A stretch of 64,000 bases of DNA from Burkholderiales bacterium (GTDB taxonomy: Bacteria; Pseudomonadota; Gammaproteobacteria; Burkholderiales; Burkholderiaceae_C), in contig JACPYV010000161.1 of assembly GCA_016195825.1 (NCBI GenBank), positions 1 to 64,000 of the forward strand. Reading direction: 5' to 3'. The position numbers and the translations under genes were made by a program. Each line of letters starts with the position of its first letter. Positions within the stretch are counted from its first letter, which is position 1. The notes under the pieces were generated by a model that ran no database searches, was not told where the DNA came from, and saw only the letters and a list, made by a program, of their open reading frames with translations. Of the stretch, positions 23,329-31,015 are shown one piece after another.

Positions 23329-24105
23329 ATGCGCTGGGCTTTCATTACCGACATTCATGCCAACCGACAGGCCTTCGAGGCCGTCCTTGCCGACGCCAAG
23401 GCCCAGGGGGCGACGCACTACGCCTTGTTGGGCGACTTCGTCGGCTACGGCCCCGACCCCGCCTGGGTCATCGACCAGGTCATGGCCCTGGTGGCCGATG
23501 GCGCCATGGCCGTGCAGGGCAACCACGACGAAGCCGTGGCCCACGGCAGCACGTCGAGCATGCATCCGGATGCGCGCGCCGTCATCGACTGGACCCGCTC
23601 GCAGCTGAACGAAGACCAGCTGCGCTTCCTGACCCGGCTACCGCTGACCGCCCATGGCGAGCCTGGCCACGTCCTGTTCGTGCATGCCAACGCCTTCGAG
23701 CCCAAGGGCTGGGAGTACGTACAAGGCCGAGCCGAGGCCGTGAAGAGCCTGCACGCCAGCGCGGCGCGGCTGCAAGTCTGCGGCCACATGCACGAGCCCA
23801 TGCTCTTCCACCTGTCGGGCACCGGCAAAGCGGGCGACTTCCGCCCCGTGGCCGGCGTGCCCATGCCGCTGCCGGCGCACCGGCAGTGGCTGGCCATCCC
23901 CGGCTCCTGCGGGCAGCCGCGCGACGGCAACCCGGCCGCCTGCTACGCGCTGCTGGACCCGGCCCGGTCGGAGCTGGACGACGCCCGCATCAGCTTCCAG
24001 CGCGTGGCCTACGACGTCGACGCCGCCTGCGAGGCGCTACGTGCGACGGCCATGCCGCCGCTCATCACCGAGCGCCTGGCGCGCCGCCTAACCCTCGGCG
24101 AATGA
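23329..24105 (+). CDS. Calcineurin-like metallophosphoesterase
   Basis: The 258-residue protein carries all the metal-binding motifs of the family in order: FITDIHANRQAF (D8, H10), LLGDFVGYGPDP, QGNHDEAVAHG, LFVHANAFEP and VCGHMHEPMLF. This is the YfcE/MJ0936-like class of cytoplasmic phosphodiesterases, some of which act on small phosphoesters or diadenosine polyphosphates. The start at 23329 places the first motif at the usual distance. Its stop overlaps the kinase start as ATGATGA, so a kinase and a phosphoesterase are translationally coupled. Confidence 0.9.
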   Translation: MRWAFITDIHANRQAFEAVLADAKAQGATHYALLGDFVGYGPDPAWVIDQVMALVADGAMAVQGNHDEAVAHGSTSSMHPDARAVIDWTRSQLNEDQLRFLTRLPLTAHGEPGHVLFVHANAFEPKGWEYVQGRAEAVKSLHASAARLQVCGHMHEPMLFHLSGTGKAGDFRPVAGVPMPLPAHRQWLAIPGSCGQPRDGNPAACYALLDPARSELDDARISFQRVAYDVDAACEALRATAMPPLITERLARRLTLGE

Positions 24106-25553
24106 TGACCCCCAGCGCGTCGCCTCCCGCCCCGCTGGAAGTCGGCCAGGTGCTGGACGGCTTCAGGCTGGAAGAGCGACTGCACCAGGGCGGCATGGCC
24201 AACCTATGGCGTGTCAGCCGCGTGGCGGGCCCTGATGGCGGCAGCGACGGTGGTTTCGAGCTGCTGATGAAGGTGCCGCGCATCAAAGGCGGCGAGGACC
24301 CGGCCACCATCGTCGGCTTCGAGGTCGAGCAGATGCTGATGCCGCAGCTCAGCGGCCCGCACGTGCCGCGTTTTGTCGCGCGCGGTGACTGGACCCGCCA
24401 GGCCTTCATCGTGATGGAGCGCATCCCCGGCGAGACGCTGCGCCCACGGCTGGACGACGCGCCGCTGCCACCCGAGGAAGTGGCTCACATCGGCGCCCGC
24501 GTGGCCACAGCGCTGGCGGCCCTGCACCGCCAGCATGTCGTGCACCTGGACGTGAAGCCCAGCAATATCCTGTTCCGCCCGGATGGCACGGCCGTGCTGG
24601 TGGACTTCGGCCTGAGCCGCCACGAGCACCTGCCCGACCTGCTGGAGGAAGAGTTCACGCTGCCCATGGGCACGGGGCCTTACATGAGCCCAGAGCAGGT
24701 GCAGTTCGTGCGCAACGACCCGCGCAGCGACCTGTTCGCGCTGGGCGTCATGCTCTACCACCTGGCCACCGGCGAGCGGCCGTTCGGGCAGCCGAACTCC
24801 GTGCGCGGCCTGCGCCGGCGCCTGTTCGTCGAGCCCGTGCCGCCGCGTGCACTGCGTCCGGAACTGCCGCCCTGGCTGCAGGAGGTCATCCTGCATTGCC
24901 TGGAGGTGCGGCCCGACCGCCGCTACCAAAGCGCGGCCCAGCTGGCGCTGGACCTGCGCGAGCCCAGCGGCGTGGCGCTGACGGCCCGCGCTGAAAAGCT
25001 GCAGGTCAGCGGGGCGATGCGGCGGCTCAAGCGCTGGTTCTTCGCACTGGGCTCCGAGCCGGAACCCGCCGCGCCGGCCGGCCAGCAGCTCGCCAGCAGC
25101 CCCATCGTCATGGCAGCGGTGGACGTCGACCACGCCACGCCCGAGCTGCTGGCCCAGCTCTGCGAGACGGTGCGCCGCATCGTGCAGACCGAGGTCGGCG
25201 CACGGCTGGCCTGCGTGTCGGTGATGAAGGTCAACCGCATCGGCATCGACGAGCTGACCGACAAGCACGGCCAGAGCCTGCACGTGAAACAGCTGATCGC
25301 GCTCAAGCACTGGGCGCGGCCCATCAGGAAGGCGCTGGCGCTGGAGGACGGCCGACTAACCTTCCATGTGCTGGAGGCGCCCGACCCGGCGACCGCCATC
25401 ATCGACTTTGCCCACCGCAACGGCGTGGACCACATCGTCATGGGCGCGCGAGGCGCGTCGGCGCTGCGGCGCTACCTGGGCAGCGTCTCGGGACAGGTGG
25501 TGGCGGAGTCGGACTGCACGGTCACCGTGGTGCGCGAGCCGGCGGCAGGCTGA
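24102..25553 (+). CDS. Serine/threonine protein kinase fused to universal stress domain
   Basis: The start at 24102 gives 483 residues; ATG 24105 is an alternative. Residues about 15-285 are a Hanks-type kinase: GGMANLWRV glycine loop, LLMKVPR with the ATP lysine, VVHLDVKPSNILF catalytic loop, VDFGLSRH metal loop, and MGTGPYMSPEQ. After a linker, residues about 330-480 form a UspA-like domain with the nucleotide-binding pattern MGARGASALRRYLGSVSGQVV. No membrane helix is visible, so the kinase is soluble. The Usp part could sense ATP/AMP state; that is inference. Confidence 0.88.
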   Translation: MMTPSASPPAPLEVGQVLDGFRLEERLHQGGMANLWRVSRVAGPDGGSDGGFELLMKVPRIKGGEDPATIVGFEVEQMLMPQLSGPHVPRFVARGDWTRQAFIVMERIPGETLRPRLDDAPLPPEEVAHIGARVATALAALHRQHVVHLDVKPSNILFRPDGTAVLVDFGLSRHEHLPDLLEEEFTLPMGTGPYMSPEQVQFVRNDPRSDLFALGVMLYHLATGERPFGQPNSVRGLRRRLFVEPVPPRALRPELPPWLQEVILHCLEVRPDRRYQSAAQLALDLREPSGVALTARAEKLQVSGAMRRLKRWFFALGSEPEPAAPAGQQLASSPIVMAAVDVDHATPELLAQLCETVRRIVQTEVGARLACVSVMKVNRIGIDELTDKHGQSLHVKQLIALKHWARPIRKALALEDGRLTFHVLEAPDPATAIIDFAHRNGVDHIVMGARGASALRRYLGSVSGQVVAESDCTVTVVREPAAG

Positions 25554-25562
25554 ACTCCACGG

Positions 25563-26741
25563 TCATCCCGCCGCCATCAGCGGGTGCACGACCAGTCCAA
25601 CCAGCGCGGCGGCCAGCACGACGACCGGTTCGGGCAGCTTCTTGAAGCGCCACAGCACCACCACAGTGGCGAGCGCCAGCGCGGCCGTGACCCAGTCCGT
25701 GATCGAGCGCTGGCCGATGACGATGACGGCGCCCGTGATCGCACCGATCGCAGCCGCCGTCACGCCGTCGACGAAGGCCACGATGCCCGGGCGCTTGCCA
25801 TGCTTCTTGAAGTACGGTGCCGGCAGGATCGTGAACAGGTAGCAGGGCACGAAGGTGCCGAGGGCCGCCACGACGGCGCCCCAGAAGCCGGCGACGAGGT
25901 AGCCGATGAACCCCGTCGTGATGACGACCGGCCCCGGCGTGATCATGGCGACCGCGACCGCGTCGACGAACTGCCGGTCCGTCAGCCAGTGGTGCTCCTG
26001 CACGACGCCGCTGTACAGGAAAGGCACGATCGCTAGGCCGCTGCCAAAGACGAAGCTGCCGGCATAGGCGAAGAAGGCGCCGATCTCGACCAGGCGCGGC
26101 CACTCCACCGCCGAGACCAGCCCGCCCACCAACGGCGCCGAAGCCGCGAAGCTGTTGAGCCGCCCACCGAGTCGCGGTGGCGCGCGCAGCAGCCAGACCA
26201 GCACGCCGGCACCCAGGAACAGCCAGACCACCTCGGAGCGGGTGATGGCGGTCACCGCCGCGCTGGCCAGGAAGATGGCCCACAGCAGCTTGTCGCGGCC
26301 GATGTTCTTCGTCGTCAGCTTGTAGGCACTCATCGCGATGATGCCGATGACCGCGGCGCCGACGCCGTAGAAGACCGACTGCATCCAGCCGATGCCGCCG
26401 AAGGCCGTGTAGGCGACACCCAGCCCCAGCACCATCAGGAAGGACGGCAGCACGAAGGCCAGTCCCGCCAGCGTCGCGCCCGTCACCCGGTAGTGCACAT
26501 AGCCGAGGTAGATGGCGAGCTGGGCGGCCAGCGGCCCAGGCATCAGCTGGGCCAGGGCCATGCCCTCCTTGTAGTCCGCCTCGGACACCCACTGCCGGCG
26601 CTCCACCAGGTCGCGGTACATGAAACCGACCAGCGCCACCGGCCCGCCAAACCCCCAGCTGCCCAGGCCCGCCATGTAGGCCACCAGTTGACCCAGCGTG
26701 TAGCGCGGAGCGCCCTGCGGCTCGTCCACGCCATCGCTCAT
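25563..26741 (-). CDS. chrA: Chromate transporter ChrA
   Basis: The 392-residue CHR-superfamily protein is a chromate efflux permease with two homologous halves. The first half has GSWGFGGPVALVGFMYRDLV and GMALAQLMPGPLAAQLAIYLG; the second has GSFVFGSGLAIVPFLY and AVAMITPGPVVITTGFIGYL. About ten to twelve helices are visible. It overlaps the SOD-rhodanese gene by 4 bp and is last in the chrB-chrC-chrA operon. It converges with the kinase gene, only 9 bp away. Confidence 0.94.
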   Translation of the reverse strand: MSDGVDEPQGAPRYTLGQLVAYMAGLGSWGFGGPVALVGFMYRDLVERRQWVSEADYKEGMALAQLMPGPLAAQLAIYLGYVHYRVTGATLAGLAFVLPSFLMVLGLGVAYTAFGGIGWMQSVFYGVGAAVIGIIAMSAYKLTTKNIGRDKLLWAIFLASAAVTAITRSEVVWLFLGAGVLVWLLRAPPRLGGRLNSFAASAPLVGGLVSAVEWPRLVEIGAFFAYAGSFVFGSGLAIVPFLYSGVVQEHHWLTDRQFVDAVAVAMITPGPVVITTGFIGYLVAGFWGAVVAALGTFVPCYLFTILPAPYFKKHGKRPGIVAFVDGVTAAAIGAITGAVIVIGQRSITDWVTAALALATVVVLWRFKKLPEPVVVLAAALVGLVVHPLMAAG

Positions 26742-27658
26742 GCCTCGCCGCCCCGGGCCTGCACGGGCCGGCCCGCGCGCGTCCAGCCATCGATGCCGCC
26801 GGGCAGGAAGCGCGCCTGCACGCCCAGCGCCCGCAGCTTCATGGCCGTCGCGCGACCGACCTCGTGGCCGTAGATGCAGTAGACGAGCACGTCGCGATCC
26901 CTGAGCACTTCACCGGCCCAGTCGGTGACATGCGCCGGGTCGCGCCAGCGGGAGCCGGGCAGCATGGTCTGAGCCTGCGCGAACACGCCCGCGCGGCGCA
27001 CGTCTAGCACGGTGGTCTGCGACAGGTCGAGGCCATCGGCATCAGCTGCGAGGCCTTCGCTGCAGGCATGCACCGCCTGCTGGTAGCGCTCGTAGACCTT
27101 GGCCCAGTCGATGCGGGCCATGAAGGCCTCGACGTAGCCGGCCGCAGCGGCGCCGAAGTCCAAATGGTAGGCGTGCTCGTACATGTCCAGCGCCAGGATG
27201 GGGATGGCGCCGACTAGCGCATTCGTGTGATCGGCGGCCCACTGGTTCACCAGCAGCCCTTCGCGGGGCAGCAGGCTCAGCAGCACCCAGCCCGAGCCGC
27301 CGCCCAGGGCCTTGCCCATAGCGGCAAACTCGTCGCGCCAGGCGTCCACGCTGCCGAAGCTGCCGGCCAGCGCCAGCGCCATCGCCGGCACCATCTCGCC
27401 CGGCTGCGCCGCCAAGCTGTCGAAATAGAGCTCGTGCAGCAGCATCGAGTTGGCCGCGATCAGCTCCTCGCGCTTGAGCCCGTTCAGCTCGAAGCCGGGC
27501 AACGTGCCGCGCGGAGCCGCGCCCAGCCTGGCGCGGATCGCGTTCAGGCGTTTGACGGCGCCACCGTAGTTGTTCTGATGGTGGCTGAGCAGCAGCCGCT
27601 CGGACAGGCCCGGCAAGCTGGCGGCGTCGAAAGGCAGTTCGCGGGGGATGGCATTCAT
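26738..27658 (-). CDS. chrC: Superoxide dismutase (ChrC type) fused to a rhodanese domain
   Basis: Residues 1 to about 200 are an Fe/Mn superoxide dismutase-like domain: LLLSHHQNNYGGAVKRL, LLHELYFDSL, GSGWVLLSL and ALDMYEHAYHLDFG supply the family's histidine and aspartate ligands. Residues about 215-300 are a rhodanese domain (TVLDVRRAGVF, DVLVYCIYGHEVGRATAMKL, LPGGIDGWTRAGRPV) with the active-site cysteine in CIYGHEVG. ChrC is a SOD found in chromate-resistance operons, where it would limit oxidative damage during chromate reduction; the rhodanese extension is an unusual feature. It overlaps both chrA and chrB. Confidence 0.87.
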   Translation of the reverse strand: MNAIPRELPFDAASLPGLSERLLLSHHQNNYGGAVKRLNAIRARLGAAPRGTLPGFELNGLKREELIAANSMLLHELYFDSLAAQPGEMVPAMALALAGSFGSVDAWRDEFAAMGKALGGGSGWVLLSLLPREGLLVNQWAADHTNALVGAIPILALDMYEHAYHLDFGAAAAGYVEAFMARIDWAKVYERYQQAVHACSEGLAADADGLDLSQTTVLDVRRAGVFAQAQTMLPGSRWRDPAHVTDWAGEVLRDRDVLVYCIYGHEVGRATAMKLRALGVQARFLPGGIDGWTRAGRPVQARGGEA

Positions 27659-28590
27659 AGCGGCTCCTCGGGGCGTTGGAAGGCGGTCAGCAGGCCTTCG
27701 AAGACACCGGCGCTGATGAGCAGCAACTGGTCGTCGTCGGTGATGGCTTCACGCATGCCGGCAAGCACGCGCTCGACGCCGGTGGCCTCGGGCGGCTGCA
27801 CGCCGCCCACGTCCAGGCTGTGCACGAGCACGCCCAGGCGAAGCAGGGCCGGCGTCTCCAGACCGAAGCTGGCCAGCAGGGTCTCGAAGCTCACGCGCGC
27901 GCCGACATGGCTGAAGGTGGCGCCGTCGAAGTCGAAGCCCAGCGCCTTCTGCGGGCAGTCGGCGGGCGACTTCAGCCACAGGAAACGGGCCTGCGGGTCG
28001 ATGAAGCGGCGGATCAGCCAAGCACAGGCCAGCCTGTCCACCCAGGGTCGGGCGCGCGTGGCCCAGATGCGACCCTGGTAGTCCTTGGCATCCAGCCGCG
28101 CGATGGCCTGCTCGACCGCGCCCGGTTCGTCGGGTGACAGCAGGCGGTTGGCCTGCTGCTCGAAGTCGTCCAGGGCCTGCTGCGCCTGGCGCTGCGATTC
28201 GCCCGCAAAGAAGTCGAGGGAGACGAGTTGTTCCAGGGCCTTGCGCAGCTTGCGCGCCTGCCTCATGGCCTCGGGCGCCTGGGATTCGGTCAGCAGCGCG
28301 CGGGCGCCACGGATTTCTGCGAGCAGTTCGCCGAACTCGGCGCTGCGGTCGAACAGCGCGGCAAAGTCCTCCGCGGGTGCCTCGGTCTTCAGCAGGTGCG
28401 CCGTGCCCTCGTTGCGGCGCAAGTCATCGGCCACGCCAGCCAGCAAGGCCTCCTGGCCTGGCACCGCCGGCAGGATGTAGACACCGTCCCGCAACACCGC
28501 GGCACCGCAGCCCTTGAGCGCCCGCCAGCACCGCATGCGGGCAGTCGCATTTTGCGTGGGCATGGAAAGAATGAGTAGCAACCATTGCAT
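27655..28590 (-). CDS. chrB: Chromate resistance protein ChrB
   Basis: The 311-residue protein has both ChrB parts: an N-terminal domain (LLLILSMPTQNATARMRCWRAL, AAVLRDGVYILP) and a C-terminal domain starting IWATRARPWVDRLACAWLIRRFIDP. In characterised systems ChrB is a chromate-responsive regulator of the chr operon. Here it is the first gene, and the AT-rich 100 bp upstream would be its target. Its stop overlaps the chrC start by 4 bp. Confidence 0.92.
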   Translation of the reverse strand: MQWLLLILSMPTQNATARMRCWRALKGCGAAVLRDGVYILPAVPGQEALLAGVADDLRRNEGTAHLLKTEAPAEDFAALFDRSAEFGELLAEIRGARALLTESQAPEAMRQARKLRKALEQLVSLDFFAGESQRQAQQALDDFEQQANRLLSPDEPGAVEQAIARLDAKDYQGRIWATRARPWVDRLACAWLIRRFIDPQARFLWLKSPADCPQKALGFDFDGATFSHVGARVSFETLLASFGLETPALLRLGVLVHSLDVGGVQPPEATGVERVLAGMREAITDDDQLLLISAGVFEGLLTAFQRPEEPL

Positions 28591-28640
28591 GCGGTAGAGA
28601 TTACTACATCAATTAACAAGCGCTACATAATTTTTGGCCG
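28591..28640 (-). promoter_or_regulatory. AT-rich control region upstream of chrB
   Basis: This stretch is much richer in A/T than its surroundings and holds two copies of ATGTAG on the minus strand (28604-28609 and 28623-28628), 19 bp apart, within TTATGTAGCG and TGATGTAGTA. It is the only upstream region for the chr operon and could hold the promoter and a regulator site. No convincing -35/-10 pair could be fixed. Confidence 0.4.
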
Positions 28641-28692
28641 TCCGAGGCATTCACGCCAGGAGGGCAGATCCTGTCACGCGCCAAGCGGCGGT

Positions 28693-29364
28693 TCAGCCGC
28701 CAAAGTACGGATCGCCCGCGGGCCGCTTCTTGCGTGCCGGGGCGATCTGCGTGTGCACGGTCACAGCGCTGCCGCCGGACGTGACCTGCACGGACGTGGG
28801 CGTGCCGTCGACGAGCTGGTCCGGGTGCCAGATCCGCACGCGGGCTGGGCCTTCCGGCACGCTCTGCAGGACCGCCTTGCCGTCCTCGCCGCCCAGCTTG
28901 GCCCAGGGCGTATCGGCCACGTAGATGTGACCGCGCATGGAGCCGTGGATATGACAACCCAGCAGGTAGGCGCCGGGCTGGGACAGCACCTTGCTGTCCG
29001 CGGCTGGCGGCTTGCCGGCGACGCGGCCGGCCAGCCGCATCTGCGTGTTCAGGCCGGGGTCCACGTACACGCCGCCCGCGCCCATCAAGCCCAGGATGAC
29101 GTGGTGGTCCCAGCTGTCCAGGTTGCTGAAATTGATCTTGGCTCCCAGGCCCACGACGGTGACCGTGGGCACGAAACGCAGCTTCTCCTGGGCTATGCCG
29201 GCCTCCATGACGGGTGCCGGGCGCGGGCCTTGCACGTTGCTATCGACCAGTACCACGGCGTCGGCCAGCGGCTTGCCGTTGCGGTCCAGCACGGTAACGG
29301 TCAGGTCGGCGGCCTGGGCCACAGCGGCCAGGAGCAGCAGGGCGGAGATCAGGGTGGCGCGCAT
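28693..29364 (-). CDS. Exported cupredoxin/plastocyanin-like protein
   Basis: I start at 29364 (MRATLISALLLLAAVAQAA), giving 223 residues with a signal peptide. The mature domain resembles the methylamine-utilisation-type cupredoxin family: an N-terminal strand region LTVTVLDRNGKPLADAVV, a first histidine in SWDHHVILG near residue 95, and a cysteine/histidine/methionine cluster LGCHIHGSMRGHIYV near residue 147 that fits a blue-copper site. It is therefore a candidate periplasmic copper protein. It lies downstream of nothing obvious and just upstream of the chr control region. Confidence 0.75.
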   Translation of the reverse strand: MRATLISALLLLAAVAQAADLTVTVLDRNGKPLADAVVLVDSNVQGPRPAPVMEAGIAQEKLRFVPTVTVVGLGAKINFSNLDSWDHHVILGLMGAGGVYVDPGLNTQMRLAGRVAGKPPAADSKVLSQPGAYLLGCHIHGSMRGHIYVADTPWAKLGGEDGKAVLQSVPEGPARVRIWHPDQLVDGTPTSVQVTSGGSAVTVHTQIAPARKKRPAGDPYFGG

Positions 29365-29423
29365 GGTGCGGGAGGTATGAACTGCGACCAAACCAGTGTC
29401 TCACCGCTGCCTACACTGGCGAG

Positions 29424-29750
29424 ATGAGTGACAACCCCTGCCTGAGCTGCGGCGCCTGCTGCGCGAGCTTTCGGGTCGACTTCGACCGCAGCGAGCTGCT
29501 GAGCGAAGGCGGTCAGGTGCCGGACGGTCTGACCGTGGAACTGACCGGCCGCCTGGTCCGCATGCGCGGCACCGACCATGCGCAGCCGCGCTGCGCCGCC
29601 CTGGGCGGCAAGGTCGGCGTGAAGGCCAGTTGCGGCATCCACGAATGGCGGCCCTCGCCCTGCCGGGAGTTCGGCGAACGGGCGCCCATGGGCATGGGGG
29701 ACGACGCCTGTGCCCGCGCGAGGGCGCGCCACGGGCTGCCGCCGCTCTAG
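29424..29750 (+). CDS. YkgJ family cysteine-cluster protein
   Basis: A 108-residue soluble protein beginning CLSCGACCASFRVDFDRSEL, the CxxCxxCC signature of YkgJ/UPF0153 proteins, with further cysteines in QPRCAALGG, ASCGIHEWRPSPCREFG and DDACARARA. The cysteines probably bind zinc or an iron-sulphur cluster. The function of the family is unknown. It converges with and overlaps the TPR lipoprotein gene by 4 bp. Confidence 0.88.
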   Translation: MSDNPCLSCGACCASFRVDFDRSELLSEGGQVPDGLTVELTGRLVRMRGTDHAQPRCAALGGKVGVKASCGIHEWRPSPCREFGERAPMGMGDDACARARARHGLPPL

Positions 29751-30952
29751 GAGCCTGCGGCACCCCGCAGCGGCTCGCGGCGCCGCTGCTGCTCGCGCAT
29801 CTCGTTCAGCCAGGCGAGCTTGGCGCCGTACATCTCCCTGTCCTTGGTCGTGGCGCTGTTCTCCAGTGCCTTGGCGATCTCGCCGCGGGCGCCGGGCACG
29901 TCGCCCAGGCCGAAGTTCGCCAGCCCCAGCCAGAAGTGAAACTCCGGCACGTAGGCAGCGCGGGCGATCTCCTTGCGGAACAGCTGGCGCGCGGCGGCGT
30001 ACTCGCCGGCCTTCATCGCCGCCACGCCCTCGTCGAAGAACTTGTAGGGCGGCACGGGCTGGATCTGCGCGAGCTGGTTGGCATACAGCTGCGCCTCCTG
30101 CTGCCGGCCGAGGTCGCTCAGCACCAGCACGAGGTTGGACATGGCCTGCACGTTCAGCGGCTCGCGGCCCAGCACCAGGCGCAGCGTGGACTCGGCGTTC
30201 TGGTACAGCCCCTTGCGCCGGTAGAGCACGGCCAGCGTGTTGTACGCAGCCAGCCAGCGCGAGTCGGTCATGATGGCGGCACGCGCCCACCAATAGGCGT
30301 CGTCGACCTGGCCCACCGTCAACGCCTCGGCGGCGCGGTTGTTCAGGAACATCGCCAGGATGGTGGACTCATCGACGGGGTGGCTGCGGTGGCGGCTCAC
30401 CTGCTCGGGCGGCAGGAAGTCGATGGTCAGCAGCTCGGGGTCCCCGAAGACCGTCACGCGCGATGACGTGGCCAGCGGCCGGGACAGGCTGATGTTGACG
30501 TGGCCGGCCACGAAGAAGATGCCGTTGGAGCGCGTCCAGCTCTCCTCCAGGTAGACGCTGTTGAAACGCACCGGCAGGTTGAGGTGGCGGGCGAAGGCGG
30601 CCGTCATCAGCACCAGCGACATGCAGTTGCCCCGCCTGGCGTCAAAGGCCTCGGCCGCGGTGCGCGTGGTCTCACTGTCGTAGTCCAGCTGCAGCCGGCC
30701 CTTGGTGTAGAGGGCGTCAATGAGGCCGTCGCGCAAGCCCTTGTTGCGGATTTCGCTGGCCATCTCGGTCTCGGCGAAGCGCTGCATCGCCGGGCTCAGC
30801 GCCAGGGCGGACTGGGTGTCGATACGCACGCTGGGCGGGCGGAATGCCGAGTCGAGGAAAACCCCGGAGCTGGGCGGGGCGACGGGCTCGACGGCGCAGC
30901 CAGCCAGGCTGGCGAACGACAGGATGGCGATCAGGGCGCGGATCTTGTTCAT
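29747..30952 (-). CDS. Lipoprotein with transglutaminase-like core and TPR repeats
   Basis: ATG 30952 gives 401 residues and a lipoprotein signal (ILSFASLAGCAVEP) with the lipobox LAGC. Residues about 90-190 fit a transglutaminase-like core: RRGNCMSLVLMTAAFARHL with a cysteine, FVAGHVNISLSRP with a histidine, and DPELLTIDFLP with an aspartate. Residues about 200-390 are TPR-type helices (WWARAAIMTDSRWLAAYNTLAVLYRRKG and following). It should be tethered in the outer membrane facing the periplasm. Its partner and substrate are unknown. Confidence 0.78.
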   Translation of the reverse strand: MNKIRALIAILSFASLAGCAVEPVAPPSSGVFLDSAFRPPSVRIDTQSALALSPAMQRFAETEMASEIRNKGLRDGLIDALYTKGRLQLDYDSETTRTAAEAFDARRGNCMSLVLMTAAFARHLNLPVRFNSVYLEESWTRSNGIFFVAGHVNISLSRPLATSSRVTVFGDPELLTIDFLPPEQVSRHRSHPVDESTILAMFLNNRAAEALTVGQVDDAYWWARAAIMTDSRWLAAYNTLAVLYRRKGLYQNAESTLRLVLGREPLNVQAMSNLVLVLSDLGRQQEAQLYANQLAQIQPVPPYKFFDEGVAAMKAGEYAAARQLFRKEIARAAYVPEFHFWLGLANFGLGDVPGARGEIAKALENSATTKDREMYGAKLAWLNEMREQQRRREPLRGAAGS

Positions 30953-31015
30953 GTCAGTCTCCTGACACAAGCTTAGTCCCGCACCGCCGTCCTGTCTTGA
31001 GTCATCCTCACGCGT

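Noticed and set aside
23886-24101. 72-codon extension of the kinase ORF into the phosphoesterase gene
   Set aside because: It is the arginine-rich shadow of the phosphoesterase reading frame; the ATGATGA junction provides a normal start.
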